DNA of 64,000 nucleotides from Burkholderiales bacterium PBB6 (lineage in GTDB: Bacteria > Pseudomonadota > Gammaproteobacteria > Burkholderiales > Burkholderiaceae_C): NCBI GenBank assembly GCA_002255925.1, contig NKIH01000002.1:496001-560000 (forward strand), in the 5' to 3' direction. Below, one piece after another: positions 17,899-28,331 of the stretch. The stretch's first letter is position 1; the number at the start of each line of letters is the position of its first letter. The notes beneath the pieces were generated by a model, which ran no database searches, was not told where the DNA came from, and saw only the letters and a list, made by a program, of their open reading frames with translations. The position numbers were made by a program, and so were the translations under genes.

Positions 17899-18861
17899 CT
17901 ATCGGGCGATCAGGTCGCCGGCGCCCAACAGTCGCATCGGTCGGGTGTCGCTGCCCGCCAGTACGTCAAAGTGCAGCGTGGCCACGCGCGGGTCATTCGG
18001 TGAGCCGCCCAGGCCCAGATCACCCGAGCCGTGCAGGGTGCAGGCACCCCGCCGCAGGCTGAGGATCTCGTCGTCGCCAGCGAAGCGCACGAAGGTGCCG
18101 TTGATGCTCAGGTCGGTGACCTGCAGCGCGCCGCCCGTCATGTCGATGCGTGCGTGCGTGCGCGATACGCGCGGGTCGTCCACCCGCATCGCCGCGGTCA
18201 CGTTGCGGCCGATGATCACGGGCAGGCGGTGGCGCTCCCACTGGAAGGCGCGGTCTTGCCACACCAGTTGCAGGCCGGCCGGCTCGATCGCGTCGACCCG
18301 GCTTTCCAGCTCGGTGGCGGCCGTATCAGCCCCCTTGGGCGTGAGCAGAAACACCTCGACGGTTTCAATCCGGCCTCGCAGGCGCACCTTGTCGAGGTGG
18401 CGGAAGCGCGATTGGATTTCCCAGGGCAGCTCGTCAAACACGTTTCGGCTGATGAGCGATTCACCATCACCGGCGTGGTCAAGCAGCCGGGCGGCCACGT
18501 TCACGGCGTCACCAAAACAATCGCCACCCACCTCGACCACCTCACCTGCGGTGATGGCGATCTGCAGGTGCATGCGGCGGGTGTCGTTGCCGCTGTCGGC
18601 GTTGGCAACGCTCTGGCGATCCAGCTCTTCCTGCATCTGCGCCGCACCTGAGACGGCCGTCAACGCGCTGGGGAACACCGCCATCAGGCCGTCGCCGAGT
18701 GTCTTGACCAGCTGACCGCCCGAGCTGGGCACCCAGCGCGCCAGCGTGCGGATGACCTGGGTCACCACGGTGGTGGCCTGGGCGTTGCCGAGGTGTTCGT
18801 AGAGTGCCGTGCTGCCGCGCAAGTCGGCAAACAGGACGTAGCGTCGCTTGATGGTGGCCAT
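17899..18861 (-). CDS. Class III nucleotide cyclase with C-terminal FHA domain
   Basis: A 320-residue soluble protein. The N-terminal class III cyclase domain (about 1-175) shows the metal-binding Asp in LFADLRGST, the Lys in LVKTLGDGLMAVF with the second metal Asp, and the transition-state region DCFGDAVNVAARL with Asn and Arg. The catalytic set therefore looks complete. The C-terminal half (about 220-310) is a forkhead-associated domain, with IIGR, SRTHARI and SINGTFV, the pThr-binding residues. This suggests cAMP or cGMP synthesis tied to phosphothreonine recognition; the product is not decidable from sequence. ATG 18861 is chosen over 18900. Confidence 0.85.
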   Translation of the reverse strand: MATIKRRYVLFADLRGSTALYEHLGNAQATTVVTQVIRTLARWVPSSGGQLVKTLGDGLMAVFPSALTAVSGAAQMQEELDRQSVANADSGNDTRRMHLQIAITAGEVVEVGGDCFGDAVNVAARLLDHAGDGESLISRNVFDELPWEIQSRFRHLDKVRLRGRIETVEVFLLTPKGADTAATELESRVDAIEPAGLQLVWQDRAFQWERHRLPVIIGRNVTAAMRVDDPRVSRTHARIDMTGGALQVTDLSINGTFVRFAGDDEILSLRRGACTLHGSGDLGLGGSPNDPRVATLHFDVLAGSDTRPMRLLGAGDLIAR

Positions 18862-18914
18862 GCTGGCAACAGTGTACGAAGGGATCGCCCTGAGCGCCAA
18901 GGCGGCAAGCCCCC

Positions 18915-18946
18915 CGAAAAAGAGAAACGGCCCGCAAGCGGGCCGT
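18915..18946 (-). terminator. Intrinsic terminator after rpoD
   Basis: ACGGCCCG (18927-18934) pairs with CGGGCCGT (18939-18946) around a CAAG loop. On the minus strand it is followed by a T-rich stretch (TTCTCTTTTTC). It ends rpoD transcription. Confidence 0.8.
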
Positions 18947-18958
18947 CGTGATCGGGGT

Positions 18959-21199
<2,241 letters not shown>

Positions 21200-21530
21200 G
21201 CGGGTCCTTGAATGGCGTGGCGTCTGTATGGCGTCGGTTCACTGCCCGATTTCGGCAGTTTCAGGCGAACTTCAAGTACACGCAACGCAAAGAAATATTT
21301 TTTGCATCGGGTGGAGAAGCGCATGGCAAACGGGGCGCCAGCCGGTATCGGGGCGCCAATCGGGCAGGGCAAGTTGGCGTGAACGTTGAATCTTGCAGCC
21401 CTTGCGGGGTGGTTGGCCGATGTAACCCATGTCGTGGGTGGCCGGGTCCGGAGGTGCTGCTGTCACTCTTGCCGCTGTTGAGTCGGATTATACCTCAACT
21501 GCTGCAATTTTGCGCAGTTCAGGCGCCCGG
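21200..21530 (-). promoter_or_regulatory. dnaG-rpoD intergenic region with rpoD promoter
   Basis: This 331-base gap holds no supported gene. On the minus strand a perfect TATAAT lies at 21492-21487, with only a weak -35 (TGCGCA at 18-base spacing). It would give an rpoD leader of about 280 bases. The leader includes an A/T-rich stretch near 21290-21305 close to rpoD. No terminator was found after dnaG, so read-through into rpoD is also likely. I see no tRNA here. Confidence 0.5.
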
Positions 21531-23537
21531 TCAGCGGTCTTCGTCCTTGCGTGGCGCACTCATGCGCAGCTTCACTTCGCGCCATTGGCGGTCCAGCTCG
21601 CGGTATTCGTCCAGGGCGCTGCGGTCGGTCGCGGCCTTGGCTTGCAGGGCTTGCTTGCGGGCCGTCAGGGCCTTGTCGAGCAGCACATCGACGGCGCGCC
21701 GGAAGTCATCGAAGGTCGCGCCGGGGTCGGCGTCGCCATCGGCCAGACGTCGCTGTGCGGCATCGAGTGATTCGTCGGCTTTCAAGGCCAGGCTCAGCAC
21801 CGCCCAGGTCCGGGGGCCGTGCTCGGCCAGATCCCGCTCCAGCCAGGCCACGAGCGGGCCGTGAGGCGCTGGCAGGTCATGCAGCAATTCGTGCTCGATG
21901 CCGGGCAGGCGGTCCCACCAAGCGGGCTCTCCAAACAGCATCTGCACGACACGGTCTTCCGGGCTCTTCGGGGCCGTGCGGCGAGGTTGCGGGGGCAGGG
22001 GGGCGTCCTTGCCCCAGCGTCCGCCCTTGAACTTGCGTTTGCCGTCACCGCCTGAGCCCGACCAGGCCTGGTGGAAGTGGCTGCGTCCGCCGCCACCAGC
22101 GCCGCCGGCACTGCCACCGTCGCCGCCTTCAGGGCTGCCTTGCCAAGGCGCCTGGTCGTCATCGGGCGGCCCGTCCCAGGGCTGGTTGCCGGCCGTCTGA
22201 GGCGCGCCACTCTGCTGCCGTTGACCGCGGCTGGCCTGGGCCTGCCATAGCCGCCCCAGCTCTTCGGAAGGCAGCCCGCCGAGGCGTGCCAGCTCGCCCA
22301 GCAACTGCAAGCGCAGCGTGCCCTCCGGCAGGGCGCCCCACAGCGGGCGGGCCTGGGCCAGCATGCGGGACCGGCCTTCGGCGCTGTTCAGGTCGCAATC
22401 CGCGCTGGCGTGGTCAATCAGTTGCCGGGACAGCGGCACCGCATCGCGCACGCAGCCTTCAAACGCGTCGCTGCCAAACGCGCGGACGTAACTGTCCGGA
22501 TCATGTTCGGCGGGCAGGAACAGGAATCTGAAACTGCGCGTGTCGGTGGCATGGGGCAGCGAGGCTTCAAGCGCCCGGCCTGCCGCACGGCGCCCGGCGG
22601 CATCTCCGTCAAAACTGAACACCACCTGCTCGGTGAATCTCAGCAATTTGTGCACGTGCTCGGCCGTGCAGGCCGTGCCCAAGGTGGCCACGGCATTGGG
22701 GAAACCCAATTGCGCGAGCGCCACCACGTCCATGTAACCCTCGGTGACCAGGGCATAGCCCTTTTCGCGCAGGCCGGTGCGTGATTCATACAGGCCATAC
22801 AACTCCCGGCCTTTGACGAAAATCGGCGTCTCCGGCGAGTTGAGGTACTTCGGTTCACCCTTGTCGAGCACACGACCGCCGAAAGCGATGGTTTCGCCCT
22901 TGACATTGCGGATCGGGAACATGATGCGGTCCCGAAAACGGTCATACCGTTTCTGCTCCGAGCCTTCGTCACCCTGCACGATCACCATGCCGGATTCAGC
23001 CAGCAGCGGGTCGTCATAACGCGGAAAGACACCGGCCAGCGTGCGCCAGCCTTCCGGGGCATATCCCAGCCCGAATCGCAAGGCAATTTCACCCGTCAGG
23101 CCGCGGCCTTTGAGGTAATCAATCGCGCGGGGGCTGCCCTTGAGTGACTTCCTGTAGTGGTCAGCAGCCTTCAGCAACACATCAGTCAGGGTTTGCTGGT
23201 GCTGCCGTTGTTGTGCGGCTTCAGCGCGCTCGGCCGGGCTGATGTCTTCCTCGGGCACTTGCAAGCCCGTAGATTGCGCCAAATCACGCACGGCCTCGAC
23301 AAAACTCATGCCGTGGTGTTCCGTCAGAAAGCGGATCGCATCACCGTGAACACCGCAGCCAAAACAGTGATAGGTCTGGCGCGTCGGGCTGACGATGAAG
23401 CTCGGCGATTTTTCGCCGTGAAAAGGGCACAGGCCCTTGTGGTTGATGCCGGCTTTTTTGAGCTCGACATGGCGCCCCACCACCTCGACGATGTCGGTGC
23501 GGGACAACAGTTCTTGGATAAAGCCGGCTGGAATCAC
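21531..23537 (-). CDS. dnaG: DNA primase DnaG
   Basis: A 668-residue primase. The N-terminal zinc finger is seen in LCPFHGEKSPSFIVSP and YHCFGCGVHGD (C-H-C-C ligands, about residues 37-65). The TOPRIM core has EGYMDVVALAQ and VVFSFDGDAAGRRAA, supplying the catalytic acidic residues. A long Gly/Ser/Pro-rich linker (about 430-550) precedes the C-terminal helicase-binding domain. It makes RNA primers and works with the DnaB helicase encoded at 1863-3284. Confidence 0.97.
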   Translation of the reverse strand: MIPAGFIQELLSRTDIVEVVGRHVELKKAGINHKGLCPFHGEKSPSFIVSPTRQTYHCFGCGVHGDAIRFLTEHHGMSFVEAVRDLAQSTGLQVPEEDISPAERAEAAQQRQHQQTLTDVLLKAADHYRKSLKGSPRAIDYLKGRGLTGEIALRFGLGYAPEGWRTLAGVFPRYDDPLLAESGMVIVQGDEGSEQKRYDRFRDRIMFPIRNVKGETIAFGGRVLDKGEPKYLNSPETPIFVKGRELYGLYESRTGLREKGYALVTEGYMDVVALAQLGFPNAVATLGTACTAEHVHKLLRFTEQVVFSFDGDAAGRRAAGRALEASLPHATDTRSFRFLFLPAEHDPDSYVRAFGSDAFEGCVRDAVPLSRQLIDHASADCDLNSAEGRSRMLAQARPLWGALPEGTLRLQLLGELARLGGLPSEELGRLWQAQASRGQRQQSGAPQTAGNQPWDGPPDDDQAPWQGSPEGGDGGSAGGAGGGGRSHFHQAWSGSGGDGKRKFKGGRWGKDAPLPPQPRRTAPKSPEDRVVQMLFGEPAWWDRLPGIEHELLHDLPAPHGPLVAWLERDLAEHGPRTWAVLSLALKADESLDAAQRRLADGDADPGATFDDFRRAVDVLLDKALTARKQALQAKAATDRSALDEYRELDRQWREVKLRMSAPRKDEDR

Positions 23538-23581
23538 GCCGACAGTCTAGTTCACCGCGGCGCTGAAGCCGCCCAGACGTG

Positions 23582-23603
23582 AAAAAGGCAGCCGAAGCTG
23601 CCT
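23582..23603 (-). terminator. Intrinsic terminator after the H-NS-like gene
   Basis: AGGCAGC (23586-23592) pairs with GCTGCCT (23597-23603). On the minus strand the loop is TTCG and TTTTT follows. A second, imperfect long hairpin (about 23620-23670) lies between this and the gene. Confidence 0.85.
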
Positions 23604-23685
23604 CTTGCTACACAGGTGGCCTGTGCCCTCCTCACCGCCTGTGGCGATGACCTCCCGGAGGGGTGCAGGCGCTGTGTCGTGGGTG

Positions 23686-23988
23686 TCAGAGTGCGAAGTC
23701 GTCGAGCGACTTGCCGGCACCCAGCGCCAACTGCAGCCACTTCGGCTTCAGGCCACGACCGGTCCAGGTCTGGCCGGTAGCGGGGTCGCGATACTTCGCG
23801 GCGACCTTCTTGCCACCTTCAGCCTTGGGCGCAGCAACCTTGCCGGCGAGATCAGCAGCGGTCAGGCCATATTCGGCCATCAACGCCTTCACCTTGGTGA
23901 TGGCGTCTGACTTCGCAGCGCGTTGTGCTTCGGCGATTTGCTTTTCAAGCGCGGCCTTCTGGGCCATCAGTTCCTGGATCGTGGTCAT
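23686..23988 (-). CDS. H-NS family nucleoid-associated protein
   Basis: A 100-residue protein with an N-terminal coiled-coil oligomerisation region (about 1-45; IQELMAQKAALEKQIAEAQ) and a C-terminal DNA-binding domain with YRDPATGQTWTGRGLKPKWL. That matches the H-NS/BpH3/MvaT-like core motif TW(S/T)GRG. It bends and silences AT-rich DNA. A good ribosome site (GGAGATACCAAATG) fixes the start. It is a single-gene unit with its own terminator. Confidence 0.93.
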   Translation of the reverse strand: MTTIQELMAQKAALEKQIAEAQRAAKSDAITKVKALMAEYGLTAADLAGKVAAPKAEGGKKVAAKYRDPATGQTWTGRGLKPKWLQLALGAGKSLDDFAL

Positions 23989-24069
23989 TTGGTATCTCCA
24001 ATTTGAATACCCGGAGGGCGGCCGGATGATAACCCACGATCACCCGACCATCCAAGACCTTCACTTTTC

Positions 24070-25113
24070 TTATTTGAAACCGACGCGGTCAAGCATTTGC
24101 TGGACCTTGACCTGATTCATGCCAATCACCGAAACCGGCACGCTTTCCGTCTTGAAGGTGCCAAACGACTCCAGCGCCGGATTCGGAACCTTCACCGACT
24201 TCACCACCGGCCATTCGTTATTGCCACCAGCGAAATAGGCCTGGGCTTCGTCGCTGGCCAGATACTCCAGAAACTCCACCGCAGCGGCGCGATTCTTGGC
24301 GTGGCGGGCCACGGCGCCACCGGCGATGTTCACATGGGTGCCGGTGGTGGCTTGATTGGGCATCACCACCCCCAGTTTCTCGGTGGTGGCGCGGTCATCC
24401 GCACGCTCCGAGCGCATCATCCGGGCGAGGTAATAGCTGTTGGTCAGGGCAATCTTGCATTCGCCCGTGGCCACGGCCTTGATCTGGTCGGTATCGCCGC
24501 CCTTGGGTGCGCGGGCCATGTTGTCGACCAGGCCCTTGAGCCAGATTTCCGTCTTTTCCGGGCCCAGGTGCTCGGTCATCGCGCCAAACAGCGACAGGTT
24601 GTAGGGGTGCGAGCCCGAACGCGTGCAGAGCTTGCCGGCATTCTTCGGGTCAGCGAGTTTCTCGTAGGTATCGACGTCCTCGCGCTTGACGCTCATCTTG
24701 TTGTAAACCACCAGGCGGGCCCGGGTCGAGAAGCCGAACCACTGTGAGCCCTGGCCGTCATCGCGGCTGCGCAGGGTGGCCGGAATGCGCTGGCTGAGCA
24801 CCTTGCTCTGCACGGGCTGGAACAGACCGTCCACCTCGGCGCGCCACAGGCGTGCGGCGTCCACCAGCAGCACCACGTCGGCCGGGCTGGCCGCACCTTC
24901 GCTCTTCAGGCGGGCCAGGATGCCGGCATCGTCCGAATCAACCCGGTTGATGCGAATGCCGGTGGCCTTGGTGAAGTTCGAATACAGGTTTTCGTCGGTC
25001 TGGTAATGGCGGGCCGAATACAGATTCAGCACCTTTTCCTGGGCTTGAACTTGGCTGGACCAGCCCGCTGCGGTCAGCAGGGCCAGCAGGGCAAAACGGG
25101 GGTTGATGCGCAT
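24070..25113 (-). CDS. Ferric iron ABC transporter substrate-binding protein
   Basis: A 347-residue periplasmic protein of the FbpA/FutA/IdiA family. The signal peptide MRINPRFALLALLTAAGWSS ends at VQAQ near residue 25. The mature start VLNLYSARHYQTDENLY carries the first metal-binding Tyr, and ALTNSYYLARMMRS carries the paired Tyr ligands near residue 225. It binds Fe(III) for import. I set the start at ATG 25113, which has GGAG upstream; a longer in-frame ORF to 25230 lacks support. No permease or ATPase gene lies beside it. A Fur-like site stands upstream. Confidence 0.9.
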   Translation of the reverse strand: MRINPRFALLALLTAAGWSSQVQAQEKVLNLYSARHYQTDENLYSNFTKATGIRINRVDSDDAGILARLKSEGAASPADVVLLVDAARLWRAEVDGLFQPVQSKVLSQRIPATLRSRDDGQGSQWFGFSTRARLVVYNKMSVKREDVDTYEKLADPKNAGKLCTRSGSHPYNLSLFGAMTEHLGPEKTEIWLKGLVDNMARAPKGGDTDQIKAVATGECKIALTNSYYLARMMRSERADDRATTEKLGVVMPNQATTGTHVNIAGGAVARHAKNRAAAVEFLEYLASDEAQAYFAGGNNEWPVVKSVKVPNPALESFGTFKTESVPVSVIGMNQVKVQQMLDRVGFK

Positions 25114-25165
25114 GAAAACTCTCCGGCGTGAACTGGAAAAAAACAGTGCAACGAGTTTACATGAG

Positions 25166-25184
25166 AACGCGAATGGTTCGCATT
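25166..25184 (-). promoter_or_regulatory. Candidate Fur box for the iron-binding protein gene
   Basis: The 19-mer read on the minus strand is AATGCGAACCATTCGCGTT, with a perfect GCGAA-N3-TTCGC core and a further TTCTCAT half-site-like element adjacent. It resembles GC-rich Fur boxes of betaproteobacteria but matches the enteric consensus only partly. It is 53 bases before a ferric-iron binding protein. Confidence 0.45.
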
Positions 25185-25223
25185 TGTTGCCTTGGGCTGG
25201 CCCTGTGCGCCGCAGGGCCACCC

Positions 25224-25263
25224 AAAACAAAGCCCCGGCGCTGTCAGGCAGCAGCCGGGGCTT
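25224..25263 (-). terminator. Intrinsic terminator after yggX
   Basis: AAGCCCCGGC (25230-25239) pairs with GCCGGGGCTT (25254-25263), with an inner GCTG/CAGC stem. On the minus strand TGTTTTGGG follows. Confidence 0.75.
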
Positions 25264-25343
25264 GGGTCTACGCCTGTTTCACCGCGGGCTCAGCGCAAAC
25301 CAGCCCGGTGATGGAGACGGAGAGGTGAAGGGATTTGGCCTGA

Positions 25344-25616
25344 TCAGGCCGAGGGCGGCACGTAACCGGCAGGCTGGTCGCCGCCGGCGCCGAACAGGAA
25401 CTGTTCCATCTGGCGCATCAGGTATTCACGGGCACGTGCGTCGGCCAGATTCAGGCGGTTTTCATTCACCAGCATGGTCTGGTGCTTCTTCCATTGCTCG
25501 AAGCCTTCCTTGCTGATGTTGTCGTAAACGCGCTTGCCGAGTTCACCCGGAAAGAAGGCGAAGTCCATGCCTTCGGCTTCTTTTTTCAGGAAGGTGCAAT
25601 AAATCGTGCGTGCCAT
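25344..25616 (-). CDS. yggX: Fe(II) trafficking / oxidative damage protection protein YggX
   Basis: A 90-residue protein that begins [19 protein letters not shown] with the conserved Cys7. It has [21 protein letters not shown] and [13 protein letters not shown], diagnostic of YggX. The family protects Fe-S clusters from superoxide and is involved in iron traffic. It lies between argA and its own terminator. Iron-related neighbours (the Fe(III)-binding protein) fit but the two are separately terminated. Confidence 0.95.
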   Translation of the reverse strand: MARTIYCTFLKKEAEGMDFAFFPGELGKRVYDNISKEGFEQWKKHQTMLVNENRLNLADARAREYLMRQMEQFLFGAGGDQPAGYVPPSA

Positions 25617-25667
25617 GCGTGGCTCCGTAAGTCGAGCGGTGAGAGAAAAAGGGGAGATCGCCGGGCC

Positions 25668-27011
25668 TCAGCCCAGCTTCTTGACCAGCACCTGTGAGCG
25701 CCGGTCCCAGTTGTATTTGCGTTTGCGGGCTTCGGGCAGCCAGTCCGGATCAACCGGGTGGAAACCGCGCTTGATGAACCAGTGCATGGTGCGCGTGGTC
25801 AGCACGAACATGGTGTCCAGGCCCATGGCCCGGGCGCGTTGTTCAACCCGCTTGAGTATCTTGTCACCATCACCTTGACCCTGCACCTGCGGGGATACCG
25901 TGAGGGCCGCCATTTCGGCGGTCCTGGCTTCCGGATAGGGGTAGAGCGCGGCGCAACCGAAGATCACGCCGTCGTGCTCGATGACGGTGTAGAGGCCGAT
26001 GTCGCGCTCGATCTCCGTGCGGTCGCGCTTCACCAGCGTGCCGTCGCGCTCGAACGGCTCGATCAGCTGCAGCACGCCGCCGACGTCGTCGGAGGTGGCT
26101 TCGCGCAGGCTTTCCAGCTTTTCATCGACCACCATGGTGCCGATGCCGTCGTGGGTGAACACCTCCATCAGCAGCGCGCCATCGGTGGCGAACGGCAAGA
26201 TGTGTGAGCGCTCGACGCCCCCGAGGCAGGCTTCAACACAGTGCTTCAGGTAGAAGGCCGGGTCGGTGGGCTGCGTCGGGGCGGGCAGGGCGGCCAGCAG
26301 GCGCTGGGCGTCGGCCAGGGCCAGCTCGGTGTCGATGGCGCTTTCCGGGTCGTCGATGTGCTCGCGGATGCCGGGCGTCTCGGTCAGGAACAGCATCTTG
26401 TCGGCCTGCAGGGCGATGGCGGTGGCGGTGGCCACATCCTCCATCGACAAGTTGAAGGCCTCGCCGGTGGGCGAGAAGCCGAACGGCGACAGCAGCACCA
26501 GCGCACCGATGTCGATGGCGCGCCGGATCGCGCCGGCATCGACCTTGCGCACCACGCCGCTGGAGAGAAAGTCCACGCCGTCGACGATGCCGACCGGCCG
26601 CGCCGTCAGGAAGTTGCCCGACACGACGCGCACGGTCGAGTTGGCCATCGGCGTGTTCGGCAGACCTTGCGAGAAGGCCGCTTCGATCTCGAAGCGCAGC
26701 TGGCCGGCGGCTTCCTGCGCGCAGTCCAGCGCCACGCTGTCAGTGATGCGTCGGCCGTGGGAGAAGCGCGAGGTGTGGCCCTTGGCCGTCAGCTGGTCAT
26801 TCACCTGCGGACGGAAACCGTGCACCAGCACCAGCCGCACGCCCATGGCGTGCAGGATCGCCATGTCTTGTGCAAAGTGGTTGAGCTTGCCGGCGGCGAT
26901 GAGCTCACCGGCGATGCCCACGACGAAGGTCTTGCCCCGGTAGGCGTGGATGTGCGGCGCCACCGAGCGAAACCACGGAACGAAGGTGTGGGGGAAGACG
27001 AGATCCATCAT
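25668..27011 (-). CDS. argA: N-acetylglutamate synthase ArgA
   Basis: A 447-residue classical bifunctional-fold ArgA. The N-terminal amino-acid kinase-like domain starts VPWFRSVAPHIHAYRGKTFVV and carries LVHGFRPQVNDQL. The C-terminal GNAT acetyltransferase domain (about 300-447) includes VSPQVQGQGDGDKIL, the acetyl-CoA loop. It makes N-acetylglutamate, the first arginine step. I set the start at ATG 27011 (or 27008); the 61 upstream in-frame residues are Arg/Pro-rich noise over the divergent gene. It is divergent from 27069. Confidence 0.95.
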   Translation of the reverse strand: MMDLVFPHTFVPWFRSVAPHIHAYRGKTFVVGIAGELIAAGKLNHFAQDMAILHAMGVRLVLVHGFRPQVNDQLTAKGHTSRFSHGRRITDSVALDCAQEAAGQLRFEIEAAFSQGLPNTPMANSTVRVVSGNFLTARPVGIVDGVDFLSSGVVRKVDAGAIRRAIDIGALVLLSPFGFSPTGEAFNLSMEDVATATAIALQADKMLFLTETPGIREHIDDPESAIDTELALADAQRLLAALPAPTQPTDPAFYLKHCVEACLGGVERSHILPFATDGALLMEVFTHDGIGTMVVDEKLESLREATSDDVGGVLQLIEPFERDGTLVKRDRTEIERDIGLYTVIEHDGVIFGCAALYPYPEARTAEMAALTVSPQVQGQGDGDKILKRVEQRARAMGLDTMFVLTTRTMHWFIKRGFHPVDPDWLPEARKRKYNWDRRSQVLVKKLG

Positions 27012-27068
27012 GTGGCCCGGATTGTGCCGCAGCGACGGCACCGCTGTGTGGCTGCGTACACTGGCCGG

Positions 27069-28331
27069 ATGCAAGCGATGGGTGCCACGGCCGATGGCCG
27101 GTTTGAGAGGTCGGGGCCGAAGTCGGGGCCGGAGTTGAGGTCGATATCGGCGTGGATGGGCGCGGCCCTGCTGTTGCTGGGCCTGCAGGCCCAAGGCCAG
27201 GGGCTGACGCCACCAGCACCGAATGCGCCGGCTCCGTCAGCATCGCCTGCCGCCGCCATGTCCCCAGCCTCATCGCCCGGCCAAGCGGCGCCCGCAGTGG
27301 CCGTGCCTCGCCTATTGGGTCGCCTCCAGGCCGCGCAGATCGGCCTGGTCATCAATGACGACGACGCCTACTCGGTGGCCGTCGGTGAGCACTACCAGCG
27401 TCAGCGCGGGCTGGCTCCTGCCCAGGTGCTGCATGTGCGCCTGCCTGTTCGGGCCCGGCTGGAGCTCGCCCAGGCCGAGACCTTGCGCAGCCGCATCGCC
27501 GGCCACTTCGGCCCGAACATCCAGGCGCTGGCCCTGGCCTGGCGCCAGCCCTTTGCGGTGCAGTGCAACTCGATCACCTCGGTGGTCACGCTGGGCTTTC
27601 GGCCCGCCCAGTGCGAATCCACCTGCGGCAAAGGCGAGCCATCGCCCTTGTTCAACCAGGCCACCGTCACGCCGTTCACTGACTTGGGCGTGCGGCCCAG
27701 CATGCTGCTGGCCGCCCCTGATGAGGCGGCGGCCCGCGCCATGATCGACCGCGGCGTGGCCGCCGACGGCACCCTGGGCCGCCGTTTTGCGCCGGCCGTC
27801 AGCGCCTGGTACCTGCAAACCACCGATGCCGCGCGCAACGTGCGCAACGCGCTCTACCCCCGGCCGGGGCCGGTGGGCCAGACGGGGCTCACGGTGCACA
27901 CCGGCCCGGAGGCCGCATTGGCGCGCCAGCCGGGTGACCCCGCCGTGCTGCTGCAGATCGGTGCCGCGCGTTGGCAACCCCCCGTGCCACTGCGCTGGGC
28001 GCCCGGGGCGCTGGCCGACCACCTCACCTCGTTCGGCGGCGTGCTGGACGGCACCTCCGGCCAATTCACCGCCACTGACTGGATTGCGGCGGGCGCCACC
28101 GCCAGCCACGGCACGGTCAGCGAGCCGTGCAACCACCTGCAGAAGTTCCCGCATCCGCAGGTGGTGTTGCTGCATTACCTGCAAGGCGCCACCGCGATCG
28201 AGGCCTACTGGAAAAGCGTGTTGTGGCCGGCACAAAGCCTGTTTGTGGGCGAACCACTGGCAGCGCCGTTCGGCCCGCCCAGCCTGGCTGCACGCCCGGC
28301 CGGCCAAACGCCGATAATCGCGCCCCTGTGA
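27069..28331 (+). CDS. TIGR03790-type conserved protein of unknown function
   Basis: A 420-residue protein with a hydrophobic N-terminal segment (MGAALLLLGLQAQGQG, about residues 30-45) that looks like a signal peptide, then a Pro/Ala-rich linker. The core IGLVINDDDAYSVAVGEHYQ...RGLAPAQVLHVRLP fits the family TIGR03790, found across proteobacteria without known function. Four cysteines occur (VQCNS, PAQCESTCG, EPCNH). ATG 27069 is chosen, but a later start near 27153 cannot be excluded. The stop overlaps the hrpA start as GTGA. Confidence 0.75.
   Translation: MQAMGATADGRFERSGPKSGPELRSISAWMGAALLLLGLQAQGQGLTPPAPNAPAPSASPAAAMSPASSPGQAAPAVAVPRLLGRLQAAQIGLVINDDDAYSVAVGEHYQRQRGLAPAQVLHVRLPVRARLELAQAETLRSRIAGHFGPNIQALALAWRQPFAVQCNSITSVVTLGFRPAQCESTCGKGEPSPLFNQATVTPFTDLGVRPSMLLAAPDEAAARAMIDRGVAADGTLGRRFAPAVSAWYLQTTDAARNVRNALYPRPGPVGQTGLTVHTGPEAALARQPGDPAVLLQIGAARWQPPVPLRWAPGALADHLTSFGGVLDGTSGQFTATDWIAAGATASHGTVSEPCNHLQKFPHPQVVLLHYLQGATAIEAYWKSVLWPAQSLFVGEPLAAPFGPPSLAARPAGQTPIIAPL

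Noticed and set aside
23611-23670. Possible small RNA formed by hairpins downstream of the H-NS-like gene
   Set aside because: Stems are imperfect and mutually exclusive, with no promoter seen; more likely part of the mRNA 3' end.
26241-27068. Long in-frame extension upstream of the TIGR03790-type gene
   Set aside because: It is antisense to argA, has no conserved content and is a GC-rich shadow; the gene is better started at 27069.
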